This document shows, in pieces, positions 29,099-38,612 of a stretch of 49,579 nt of DNA (its first letter is position 1; each line of letters begins with the position of its first letter). The translations under genes were made by a program, and so were the position numbers. The notes below the pieces were generated by a model, which saw only the letters and a program-made list of their open reading frames with translations, was not told the origin of the DNA and made no database searches. The stretch is from the NCBI GenBank assembly GCA_028868975.1, contig JAGWTM010000005.1:1-49579 (forward strand). The letters are read 5' to 3'. This stretch comes from Actinomycetales bacterium. Lineage in GTDB: Bacteria > Actinomycetota > Actinomycetes > Actinomycetales > Microbacteriaceae.

Positions 29099-30531
29099 AC
29101 CTGAGGTGCGTTACCGCCAGCTGCCCCGCGGGTGCGGCGACGTTGACGATTGCGAGCGGGTCGCGGGTGTTCGTGACCGCCGTGTGTCTCTGCCTTAGGC
29201 GCATCGCTGTTAGCGCTGCCAGCCTGTCCTGAGCGACCTTGACTCGTGCGACCCTGACCTGAGCGACCTTGTCCCGTGCGACCTCGACGGTTGTCGCCCT
29301 CACCAGTCTTCTTGGCCGATTCGGCCTTTTCGCTGGCGGTGCGCTCGCGACGGATGCGCCCCTTGGTGCCCTCTGGAATGTCCAGGTCGGCAAAAAGATG
29401 CTTTGAACTCGAATAGGTTTCGGCCGGATCAGGCTGACCAAACTCGAGTGCGTCGTTGATGTGCTTCCAACGCGTCAGGTCCTCCCAGTCGACAAAGGTC
29501 ACTGCGATACCGGTTCGTCCGGCACGTCCGGTACGCCCGACGCGGTGCAGGTACGCCTTCTCATCCTCGGGGACGGTGTAATTGATCACGTGTGTCACGT
29601 CGTCGACGTCGATGCCTCGGGCCGCAACCTCGGTGGCGACCAGAATGTCTTTCTTGCCGGCTCGGAATGCAGCCATCGAACGCTCGCGCGCTTCCTGTGA
29701 CATGTCGCCGTGAAGCGCCGCCGCATTGAAGCCGCGGTCGACTAGCTCTTCTGCGACTTTGCCAGCCTGACGCTTCGTCTTGGTGAAGATGACGGTTTTG
29801 CCGCGACCGTTAGCCTGCAGGATGCGGCCGACAACCTCATCCTTGTCTAGCGCGTGAGTGCGATAGACAAACTGCTTGATGTCAGCCTTGGTGTGGCCCT
29901 CATCCTCGGGATCGTGCGTGCGGATGTGCACGGCACGGTTTTGGTACTTGCGAGCCATGGTGACAATCGCACCGGGCATGGTTGCCGAGAACAGCAGGGT
30001 CTGTCGACCGGCCGGCGTGTATGCGAACAGGCGCTCGATGTCTGGAGCGAAACCGAGGTCGAGCATCTCGTCGGCCTCATCCAGCACCATGAAGCGGATG
30101 TTTGAGAGGTCGAGTTTTTTCTGCTTGCTCAGGTCAATCAAACGGCCGGGTGTGCCCACGATAACCTGCGCGCCGGCTTCGAGTTCGGCCACCTGTGACT
30201 CATACGACTTGCCGCCGTAGATTGCCGCGACCTGAGTAGGGCGGTTGCTAGCTGCAAGTTTCAGGTCTTCGGCGACCTGCATGGCAAGTTCGCGCGTCGG
30301 CACCACGACCAGGGCTTTGGCGCCCGGTTCTGGGTTAGTGCCGAGCGACTGCAATAGGGGCAATCCAAAGCCAAAGGTCTTGCCGGTTCCGGTCTTGGCT
30401 TGGCCGATGATGTCTTGTCCGGTGAGAGCCACCGGGATTGCTTGTTCTTGGATGGGGAAAGGGCTTGTGATGCCTTTTGCGGTTAGTGCATCAACGATGT
30501 CTTGATCGATGCCCAGTTCCTGAAAATTCAA
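29095..30531 (-). CDS. DEAD-box RNA helicase (RhlE-like) with RG-rich tail
   Basis: AKTGTGKTFGFGLP, VLDEADEMLDLGF, SATMP, HRVGRTGRAGRTG. Confidence 0.96.
   Translation of the reverse strand: MNFQELGIDQDIVDALTAKGITSPFPIQEQAIPVALTGQDIIGQAKTGTGKTFGFGLPLLQSLGTNPEPGAKALVVVPTRELAMQVAEDLKLAASNRPTQVAAIYGGKSYESQVAELEAGAQVIVGTPGRLIDLSKQKKLDLSNIRFMVLDEADEMLDLGFAPDIERLFAYTPAGRQTLLFSATMPGAIVTMARKYQNRAVHIRTHDPEDEGHTKADIKQFVYRTHALDKDEVVGRILQANGRGKTVIFTKTKRQAGKVAEELVDRGFNAAALHGDMSQEARERSMAAFRAGKKDILVATEVAARGIDVDDVTHVINYTVPEDEKAYLHRVGRTGRAGRTGIAVTFVDWEDLTRWKHINDALEFGQPDPAETYSSSKHLFADLDIPEGTKGRIRRERTASEKAESAKKTGEGDNRRGRTGQGRSGQGRTSQGRSGQAGSANSDAPKAETHGGHEHPRPARNRQRRRTRGAAGGNAPQV
29224..29283 (-). repeat. Tandem 30-bp repeat (2 copies) encoding QGR(S/T)(G/S) pentapeptides in the helicase tail
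   Basis: CTGTCCTGAGCGACCTTGACTCGTGCGACC / CTGACCTGAGCGACCTTGTCCCGTGCGACC on the plus strand (after a shared leading C). Confidence 0.8.
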
Positions 30532-30580
30532 TAGACCTCCTAGGTCTTTCCCAGTCTACCGATTGGGTATCCTTGCCTTT

Positions 30581-31354
30581 GTGTTTGATTGGTTTAAGCG
30601 TCTCCGCAGCGGTGCTCGAAAGTTCACTCTGCCCGCTCGTGAGGAGCGCACCGCCCGCAACACCGAGACCGTGAACCTCAAACCATTCACTCCGGAGCCA
30701 AAAGAATTTCTCGGTCAACTCGCATACTTGCAGCTGACACAGTTTGAGATTTTGACCAATGAACTCAAGTATTCGCCTAACACTCAATACAAGGCTGAGT
30801 TGAGTGAGGCTGCCACCAAGAGTTTTGATAAGTACCGTCACATTTCGCGCAAACTATCCGGCCTCGGTTTTGATCCGACGGATGCGATGGACCCGTACGT
30901 TGAACGCATCGAGACCTTCCACGCCCGGACTGCTGGCGCGGACTGGTTCGAAACGGTAATCAAGATGTATCTGGTAGCTGGTCTCCTAGACGACTTTTAC
31001 CGCCGTTTGGCTGTCGGTCTGGACCCACTGCTGCGGGCTGAGGTCGAGAAGGCACTCAACGACAAAGCGCTGGATAAGTTTGCGAAACGCGTCCTGACCG
31101 AGTCGATGGCACTCGACCCAACTTTGGCGTCAAGATTAGCGCTCTGGGGCCGTCGCCTGATGGGCGATGTCTTGCTTGAACTGCGCGCGGCTTTTGACAA
31201 TCGCAAACTCGCGGGTGTGGCCAAGAATCGCAAACTTTCGCCAGAGGAAGAGCGCGAAGTCAACCTAGCGAGTTACTCAAAGGTTGAACCGCTGATCAGC
31301 GAACTCATCGGTGCGCACACCATGCGCATGGATGCCCTTGGCCTAACCGCCTAG
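30581..31354 (+). CDS. Ferritin-like fold protein (MiaE-like family position)
   Basis: Four-helix-type sequence; FHARTAGADWFETVIKMYLVAGLLDDFYRRLA; located between DEAD helicase and DUF3107 as in other Actinobacteria; GTG start with TATCCT 7 nt upstream. Confidence 0.75.
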   Translation: MFDWFKRLRSGARKFTLPAREERTARNTETVNLKPFTPEPKEFLGQLAYLQLTQFEILTNELKYSPNTQYKAELSEAATKSFDKYRHISRKLSGLGFDPTDAMDPYVERIETFHARTAGADWFETVIKMYLVAGLLDDFYRRLAVGLDPLLRAEVEKALNDKALDKFAKRVLTESMALDPTLASRLALWGRRLMGDVLLELRAAFDNRKLAGVAKNRKLSPEEEREVNLASYSKVEPLISELIGAHTMRMDALGLTA

Positions 31355-31401
31355 TTGCCTATCACCTAGCTGCCCACGTGTGGCGGCTCATGCCCGCACG
31401 C

Positions 31402-31671
31402 TCAGGCGCGAATCGACTCCAAGCGTTTGGCGCCAAACCACATTGCGGCCGGCATCGTCAGCATGACAATGAGCCAAATCCAGGGCTGCTCGTAAGACAA
31501 ACCTGTCCAGGTCAAGATTGCCCAGAGTAGCGAACCGAAAATGATGGCAATCGCTCCGGGTGCGGTTGAGTGGTAACTCTTGCTCGCGGCACCGACATAC
31601 GGTGCGACCAGACCGAGGATGGCTCCGTAAACCGCAATGAAAGCTACGTTCAGATAAATCGTTAAGTCCAT
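31402..31671 (-). CDS. Small membrane protein, unknown function
   Basis: 89 aa, three hydrophobic segments, AAGGA-type RBS upstream of ATG. Confidence 0.65.
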   Translation of the reverse strand: MDLTIYLNVAFIAVYGAILGLVAPYVGAASKSYHSTAPGAIAIIFGSLLWAILTWTGLSYEQPWIWLIVMLTMPAAMWFGAKRLESIRA

Positions 31672-31722
31672 GATTTGTCCTTCGGGTCGTTCGTTTCGAT
31701 TGGCCGAGGTTCGGGGTTCGAA

Positions 31723-31947
31723 TTACGAAATGAAGCCTACGCGTCGAGATTCCTCGGCGCCGATTTCTACATAGGCCAGTGAATCCGTAGGAATAACAAA
31801 AACGCGTCCCTTGGAATCGTTGAATTTGATCAGCTTGGATGCCGAAGCGATGGCGTTTTCAACGGTTGAATAAATCTCGGATGCGCCCTGCGCAGAATCG
31901 AAGGTGAGTTCGCGAGGCGACTGTTTGATGCCGATTTTGACGTCCAT
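31723..31947 (-). CDS. DUF3107 family protein
   Basis: MDVKIGIKQSPRELTFDSAQ...VFVIPTDSLAYVEIGAEESRRVGF. Confidence 0.9.
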   Translation of the reverse strand: MDVKIGIKQSPRELTFDSAQGASEIYSTVENAIASASKLIKFNDSKGRVFVIPTDSLAYVEIGAEESRRVGFIS

Positions 31948-32029
31948 GTTTTGCCTTTCAGCGTTGTCTCTTGTGGCGCTTGGACTAGATTACGTCAGAA
32001 ATGTCGGACCCTCCAGATAGCATCGCCTC

Positions 32030-35000
32030 ATGACCGAATTGCCAATCAACAAGGCTCGGTTTCGACTGGGGAGTCATCAGGCGAAATCTGGCGCTGAGCT
32101 CACTCTCACGCGTGCTCAGAGCGTTGTCGAGGCTTTCTCTGGCGAGGAGCATCGATTGGTTTACGGTGCGCCGGCAACTGGCAAATCAGAAGCTGCCAAG
32201 CGCTTAGCGCTTCGATTGGCGCGCCAGAACGGAGCCGCGTCAGTACTGGTGTTGGCGGCGAATCGAGAATCTGCCAATCGCTTGCGCGATGAAATCGCTC
32301 TTGCCTTTCAGGGGGCTACCCCCGGCCCGCTTGCGCGCACGATCAGCTCGCTCGCGTTTTCGGTGCTTCGTCAGGCAGCATTGACGGAGGGTTTTCGTGA
32401 GCCTGAGCTAATTAGCGGTCCGGAGCAAGATCGAATCTTAAAGTCAATTCTCGAACCTTATGTAGTGCGCGGAAATTCGGAATTTGCCTCGGTTGATTTC
32501 ACCGAACGCACCGCAGCGCTCGCTGCTCTGGGGTTCCCCAAATATGTGACGGCTCAAGTTGCCTCACTGAGAGGTTTTAGGGCAGAGCTTCGAGACCTGA
32601 TAGCCGTCTGTCAAGAGAATCGGATTAGCCCCGAGCGTCTTGCCGAGCTGGGCACCGAGCACGGCATCGATATTTGGGCTGGCGCCGCCGCGATTTATAG
32701 CTCTTACATGAATAGATTGCGCGAGCCCCAGTTTGAGAATCGACACGACAGCTCAACCCTGCTCAACGTGGCCTATGACTCGTTGATCTCAGAAGATGCT
32801 GCGTTCGACTCGGTTCTCGGCCAATTGCGCACCCTCATCGTCGATGACGCGCAAGAACTAACCCAGGGCGGCGCCCGATTGCTCCAAGCTATCGCCGGCC
32901 GCGGTGTCGCCGTGGTTTTACTTGGTGATCCAGATGCCGCAGTACTCGGATTCAGAGCATCCGATCCAAGAGCCATGCGAGAGCTTTACAACCAACTCGG
33001 TGCCGTCCATGAACCGGTGATTTTGGATGCGCTGGAGGCCGCCAACCCTGAGATTCGGGCTGCGATGAGTCGGGTCTCAAACAAAATCAACACTGAGTTA
33101 GCTGGTCCGCAGCGAGCCGCAAATGCCCGTTTGGCGGTTGACCCGAATGTTGCCGCATCCGGTGACTTGGCCACTGCGGTAGATCAAGCCGAGTCACTGG
33201 TCGATGAAACTCCACAGGATTGTTCAGGCGACCTTGCGGGTGGCGGGTCGGTTGAGGTCCGAGTCCACGACAACTCGGCATCGGAGTCGGCATGGCTCGC
33301 CCACCGCCTTCGTCAGCTTCACCTGCACGATGGAATCGCATGGCGCGACATCGCCGTTGTCGGCCGGTCCAGAGAGGTTCTAAATGCCTTTGAGGCCGAG
33401 CTAGCTGCCGAAAATATCCCTGTGCTGCTCCAAGGAGCCCGCTCTGCACTAAAGGATGAGTTTGCCAGTCGAGAACTGCTTCAACTGGCAAAGTTTGCTG
33501 TGAGTGCCCACCAGCTAACCATCGAAGAAGTAGTCGGGTTCCTTTCCGGACCGTACTGCGGTCTCGACTCGCTTGCCCTTAGACGCCTGCGAAGGGTCCT
33601 GAGGCGCCAAGAGCTTGAAGCCGGCGGTAACCGCACCGCTGAGGACCTTCTTCTCGAGATTTTTTCCGCTCCGGGAAGCGCGGTAACTATCGGCACTCCC
33701 GAGGGCCATGCGTTATCCGATTTCGTTCGAAGCATTTTTGAAACCCGAAATCTGGCAAGCGAAGGTGCGACCGTTGATCAATTGCTTTGGCAACTTTGGT
33801 CGGGCAGTAAGGCCAAAAATCGCTGGGTTGCACAATCTCGCGGGCTTGGCGAGGTTGCGGTGCAAGCAAACCGCAATCTCGATGCGCTGGTTGCTTTGTT
33901 CGCAGCCGCCAACCGCTTTGTGGAGAGAAATCCGCAGGCTGAGCCGCTCACATTTATTGATTTCCAGTTGGATCTCGAACTGCCGGAAGACACCCTCTCT
34001 TTGAACTACCGTGACGATAATCGCATCCAACTCGTCACACCGGCCGCCCTAATCGGTCGGGAATTTGACACGGTGATTTTGGTGGGTATGCAAGAGGGCA
34101 TCTGGCCAAACCTAAAGGCGCGGTCCTCCCTAATGAGGGCGATGGCATTAGCCGAATTTGCCAGCGGCCGAATCGAAAATCCGAAACAGGTGAGTCGAGC
34201 AGAAATCTTCGGTGAGCTGCGCATGCTCTACAAGGCCCTCGGTGCGGCTCGCAATCGTGTGATTTTCAGCTCAGTCGAGAGTGAAGAGAGCCAAATCTCG
34301 CAATTTGCTGCCATGCTGACCGATGCCGTGCCCGAGGCTCAAACCTTCAACGAACCGGCGCTGACACTGCGAGGCAAAGTTGGTGAAATTCGCCGACGCT
34401 TGCATGCTGAAACTGACCCTTCTCGTCGCGCTGAATTGTTACAGGCCCTGGCAGTACTGGCCGAGCAGGGAGTGCCGGGAGCATCTCCGACTCAATGGTT
34501 CGGTGCCAGATCACTGTCGACCAGTGAACCCTTGGTAGACCTTGCCGCGGGCGATGTTGTCTACATATCTCCCTCGCAATTCGAGAAGTTCCTTGACTGT
34601 CCTCTGCACTGGTTCATGGCTTCACACGGAGCGCGAGAAGGCGGCTTCGAGGCGAATCTCGGAACACTTCTTCACAAAGTGCTCGAAGAAGCGATCGACG
34701 AGACCGAAGATGGGCTCAATGCTTCAGTCGAGTCCAAGTGGCACACGCTCGACTTTGAGTCGGAATGGGTCGAACGAGCACAGCGTAAAAAGGCTCGCGA
34801 GATGGTGGGTTGGCTGGCTGGTTACCTTGCTGAAAGGAAGGTGGCCGGCATCGAGGCCATCGCTCGCGAGCAGCGAATCGAAGCCACCATCGGCCAGGCC
34901 AAAATCTCAGGCAACATCGACCGAGTCGAGCGTTCGGCCGATGGAGCAATACAGATCGTTGATCTAAAGACCGGAAGCGCTACCAAGCATCGGGTTAGCG

Positions 35001-35332
35001 GGATGGATGACAACGCCCAGTTGGCGCTCTATCAACTTGCTTACGAGCATGGTGGGGCGTTGATGATTCCAGGCGTAATAGAGGGTGATCGGCTGATTGG
35101 GGCATCCCTCATTTTCCCGGGCGAACGGGCGATTAGAACTCAGGTAAGCCTCTCCGATGAAAGCAATCGGGGTTTGCGCCAGAGCTGGCTAGCACGTGTC
35201 GAGAATGCGATACGCGGAATGGCAATGAGTGATGGATTCTTCATCGCAAACATCGGAAGCCACTGTCACGATGAATACAGTTACGGCGACTGCCCAATAT
35301 TCCTAACTGAGGCGGTTTCACATGCAGGCTAA
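32030..35332 (+). CDS. adnA: AdnA-like UvrD/REP helicase with C-terminal PD-(D/E)XK nuclease
   Basis: GAPATGKSEAAKRLA, IVDDAQELT, SPSQFEKFLDCPLHWF, GTLLHKVLEEA, IQIVDLKTG...QLALYQLAY. Confidence 0.9.
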   Translation: MTELPINKARFRLGSHQAKSGAELTLTRAQSVVEAFSGEEHRLVYGAPATGKSEAAKRLALRLARQNGAASVLVLAANRESANRLRDEIALAFQGATPGPLARTISSLAFSVLRQAALTEGFREPELISGPEQDRILKSILEPYVVRGNSEFASVDFTERTAALAALGFPKYVTAQVASLRGFRAELRDLIAVCQENRISPERLAELGTEHGIDIWAGAAAIYSSYMNRLREPQFENRHDSSTLLNVAYDSLISEDAAFDSVLGQLRTLIVDDAQELTQGGARLLQAIAGRGVAVVLLGDPDAAVLGFRASDPRAMRELYNQLGAVHEPVILDALEAANPEIRAAMSRVSNKINTELAGPQRAANARLAVDPNVAASGDLATAVDQAESLVDETPQDCSGDLAGGGSVEVRVHDNSASESAWLAHRLRQLHLHDGIAWRDIAVVGRSREVLNAFEAELAAENIPVLLQGARSALKDEFASRELLQLAKFAVSAHQLTIEEVVGFLSGPYCGLDSLALRRLRRVLRRQELEAGGNRTAEDLLLEIFSAPGSAVTIGTPEGHALSDFVRSIFETRNLASEGATVDQLLWQLWSGSKAKNRWVAQSRGLGEVAVQANRNLDALVALFAAANRFVERNPQAEPLTFIDFQLDLELPEDTLSLNYRDDNRIQLVTPAALIGREFDTVILVGMQEGIWPNLKARSSLMRAMALAEFASGRIENPKQVSRAEIFGELRMLYKALGAARNRVIFSSVESEESQISQFAAMLTDAVPEAQTFNEPALTLRGKVGEIRRRLHAETDPSRRAELLQALAVLAEQGVPGASPTQWFGARSLSTSEPLVDLAAGDVVYISPSQFEKFLDCPLHWFMASHGAREGGFEANLGTLLHKVLEEAIDETEDGLNASVESKWHTLDFESEWVERAQRKKAREMVGWLAGYLAERKVAGIEAIAREQRIEATIGQAKISGNIDRVERSADGAIQIVDLKTGSATKHRVSGMDDNAQLALYQLAYEHGGALMIPGVIEGDRLIGASLIFPGERAIRTQVSLSDESNRGLRQSWLARVENAIRGMAMSDGFFIANIGSHCHDEYSYGDCPIFLTEAVSHAG

Positions 35333-38300
35333 ATTCCGAGCAAACGACATCTATCAGGCACTTCGCGGATCTACTGACTATTCGTTGACTGACTATCAGG
35401 TCGCGGCAATCGAGTCTGATCCTGAGCAGCCTGCTCTCATCATCGCTGGAGCCGGGTCAGGCAAAACCGAACTCATGGCCGTCCGCGTGCTTTGGTTGAT
35501 AGCAAACTCATTTAGTCTGCCCGGTGAGGTGCTCGGGCTAACCTTCACGAGAAAAGCCGCGGCTTCGCTCACCAAGCGAATTTCTAATGCCATAGCGCAG
35601 CTTCGCAAGACACAATTCTGGCCAGAAGCCCTAAAAGCCGAAGCTTCAGCCCCCACTATTTCGACGTATAACTCATACGCGAATTCGCTGTTCAGAGATT
35701 CAGCCCTCGCCCTGGGTTACGAACCAGAATCACTTTTGCTCAGTGAAGCTCAGCGCTATCAGCTGGCCCGCCAAGTTGTCCTAGAGCACGCTGGTGAAGT
35801 TATTTCAAACATCGCCGAGCTGGACAAGAAACCAAATGAGATTATCGACGCGGTGCTCAACCTCGCGAGTGAGATGAACGATCATGACAGCGATGTCGAT
35901 GAGATTGCGCGCGTCGCTGCAGCGCATGCTCACGCGCTAAGTGAGCTCGAAGAATCGAAACTCAAGGGCACTCAATCAACCATCGAAGAACTCAGAGACA
36001 GCTTCGATCTGATTCCAAATCTTGCGCGCCTAGCAGAGCTTTTTCGCCGAGAGAAACATCGCCTCGGCTACGTGGATTTTTCGGATCAAGTTCTTCTCGC
36101 CAAGCGAGCGCTTCAGCTCACGGACCTAGCCGAGCAGCAGCAATCGATCTACAAACATGTGCTCCTAGATGAATACCAGGACACCAGCTATTTGCAGACC
36201 GCGCTTTTAGAGGGCTTGTTCAAGGGCCGGCCCGTGTATGCGGTTGGCGATCCAAATCAGTCCATCTATGGCTGGCGAGGCGCCAGTTCGTCCAACCTCG
36301 CAGAATTCTTGAATCAGTTCGCGACCGACCAGGTGGAGGTAGCCAAATTTGAGCTTCCTACTAGCTGGCGAAACCCGTCTCTCGTCCTGGACCTGGCTAA
36401 TGCCATCGCTGCCCCTCTGAAGTCAAAACCCTCATATTCGGATCAGGCTTTGGTTGACGTGGACAGACTCCTGCCGAGGCCGGGGGCGCCGGTAGGTGAG
36501 GTCGAACTTGACTTTTTGCCCACCCTTCCTCAGGAAGCAGAGAGGGTCGCGGACTGGTTCGCGAGGGAGATCAATGCAGCCAAAGCTTCGGGACAATCGC
36601 AACCCACTGCGGCTCTCCTCTTGCGCAAGCGTGCCGCGATGAGTGACTTTGTCGCTGCACTTCAAAATCGCGGGATCTCGGTCGAAGTTCTCGGTTTGGG
36701 CGGGCTGCTGCAGATGCCTGAAATCATCGATCTGGTTTCGGCACTCAAAGTCATCAATTCGCCAGCCTCCGGGACGGCTCTGATCCGTTTGCTGACGGGG
36801 GCTCGATGGCAGATCGGAGCCAAAGACATAGCTGCACTCAATGCCTTCGCCGATGCCCTAGCCCGAAACAGACGAGGAGAGCGAGACCAAGACGGTTACG
36901 GCTCTGACTACGAAGCTTCGATTATCGACGCGCTTGATTTGTTGCTTTCGGACTATCGAGAGTGGAAGCACGATATCAGTGAAGAGGGTCTAGTCCGGAT
37001 GCGAGACGCAGCGGCTCTGTTCAGAAACCTTCGAGCTAAACAAGGGCTGCCGCTACAAGAGCTCGTCCGAACCATCGAACAAGAACTCTGGCTTGACATT
37101 GAATTGAGAGCCAATCCATCCCGCGTGAACCCAATGCAGCACCTGAATGCCTTTGCCAACATAGTTGGCAATTTTGATGGAAGTTCGAATGCTGGCCTGG
37201 CTGCCTTCTTGGATTGGCTTGACTATGCTTCAAAACTCGAGCGGTTCGATGTGGCTCCGGCCAATGCGCAAGCCGGTGTGGTGCAAGTCATGACAATTCA
37301 CGCATCCAAGGGTTTGGAATGGGACATCGTCGCCGTCGCCGACTGTTCGATGTCTGTTTCTGGGTTCGGGCAGCTGCCGGATGATTACGAACCGCTTGAG
37401 GCTCCATCGGGTTTGTTGCGCAGTCGGACTGGCATGAAAGGCACGTCGGGTTGGCTGCGGGCTGGCGCGCTGCCGTATGCCTTGCGCGGCGACGCCGCCT
37501 CGCTTCCGGTTTTTCCGCTGGGCAACTGCAAGACACAGGATGAAGTGCACAAGGTAGCCCTGCCGTTATTTAAAGACAACGTGGTTGAGATGCGCGAACG
37601 AGAAGAACGACGACTTATGTACGTTGCGTTGACCAGACCTCAGAAGAAGTTGCTTGTCACTGGGTCATCATTTGCCGGAGCTCAGAAGGGCAAGAAACTA
37701 CCGGATTACTACCTTGAAGAATTGATTCATTACTCGGATTCTCGAGTAGCTAAGCCCAAGAATTACCCTGACGTGTTCTGGATGCGGGTTAATCCATTAG
37801 ATTCGACGCCGAATCAGTCGACTTGGCCGCTAGATCCCATCGGTCCGCGATACGCCGAAAGTTTTGCTCGCAATCTTGCCGAGGCTAGTCAAACTCGGAC
37901 CGATGCCTCGGCTGCCGGAAGCCTTCTAAGACAGGAGATTGATTTACTGCTAGAAGAGCGCGAGGCCCGGCTGCGGTACGCATCATCTGTGGAATTGCCC
38001 GTTCGAATTCAAGCATCCCGTTTCAAAGACTTCATTCGCAGTACGGACGAAATGGCCGAACATTTCAGACGACCAGTGCCCGAGAAACCATACAAATCGA
38101 CAATGCAGGGCACACTCTTCCATTCATGGGTCGAATCACGCTTTGGGTTTGTAGCTAGCAGCGATGAACTCGATGCCGGAGTCGAGCCGGTATCCGAGGA
38201 CGAACTCACCACCTACGCACAGCTTGAGGAGCTGAAGGCTACGTTCGAGAGGTCTCGCTGGGCGCAGCTAACCCCAGTAGACGTGGAATGTGAAATTCAA

Positions 38301-38612
38301 GTCACCATCGGTTCCAACACCTTCATCTGCAAATTGGATGCGGTTTTCAAAACCGATACCGGCTACGAAATCATCGACTGGAAGACTGGAAAGGCCCCCG
38401 ACGAGAAGGATCTCGATGACTTATTCGAGCGATCCTTGCAACTTTCGCTCTACCGAATGGCCTACTCGCGCTATCGCGGCATACCAGAGAACGAGATTGA
38501 CGTGAGTCTGTACTTCGTGAACGAGAATCGAGAAATTCGCCCGGAAACCGTGCTCACAGAGTCTGAGCTAGTCGAGCTCTGGACTAATACGGTGGCCGCC
38601 GCGGTCGACTAG
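35322..38612 (+). CDS. adnB: AdnB-like UvrD/REP helicase with C-terminal PD-(D/E)XK nuclease
   Basis: IIAGAGSGKTELMAVR, LLDEYQDT, VGDPNQSIYGWRGAS, MTIHASKGLEWD, LMYVALTRP, IIDWKTG...QLSLYRMAY. Confidence 0.93.
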   Translation: MQAKFRANDIYQALRGSTDYSLTDYQVAAIESDPEQPALIIAGAGSGKTELMAVRVLWLIANSFSLPGEVLGLTFTRKAAASLTKRISNAIAQLRKTQFWPEALKAEASAPTISTYNSYANSLFRDSALALGYEPESLLLSEAQRYQLARQVVLEHAGEVISNIAELDKKPNEIIDAVLNLASEMNDHDSDVDEIARVAAAHAHALSELEESKLKGTQSTIEELRDSFDLIPNLARLAELFRREKHRLGYVDFSDQVLLAKRALQLTDLAEQQQSIYKHVLLDEYQDTSYLQTALLEGLFKGRPVYAVGDPNQSIYGWRGASSSNLAEFLNQFATDQVEVAKFELPTSWRNPSLVLDLANAIAAPLKSKPSYSDQALVDVDRLLPRPGAPVGEVELDFLPTLPQEAERVADWFAREINAAKASGQSQPTAALLLRKRAAMSDFVAALQNRGISVEVLGLGGLLQMPEIIDLVSALKVINSPASGTALIRLLTGARWQIGAKDIAALNAFADALARNRRGERDQDGYGSDYEASIIDALDLLLSDYREWKHDISEEGLVRMRDAAALFRNLRAKQGLPLQELVRTIEQELWLDIELRANPSRVNPMQHLNAFANIVGNFDGSSNAGLAAFLDWLDYASKLERFDVAPANAQAGVVQVMTIHASKGLEWDIVAVADCSMSVSGFGQLPDDYEPLEAPSGLLRSRTGMKGTSGWLRAGALPYALRGDAASLPVFPLGNCKTQDEVHKVALPLFKDNVVEMREREERRLMYVALTRPQKKLLVTGSSFAGAQKGKKLPDYYLEELIHYSDSRVAKPKNYPDVFWMRVNPLDSTPNQSTWPLDPIGPRYAESFARNLAEASQTRTDASAAGSLLRQEIDLLLEEREARLRYASSVELPVRIQASRFKDFIRSTDEMAEHFRRPVPEKPYKSTMQGTLFHSWVESRFGFVASSDELDAGVEPVSEDELTTYAQLEELKATFERSRWAQLTPVDVECEIQVTIGSNTFICKLDAVFKTDTGYEIIDWKTGKAPDEKDLDDLFERSLQLSLYRMAYSRYRGIPENEIDVSLYFVNENREIRPETVLTESELVELWTNTVAAAVD

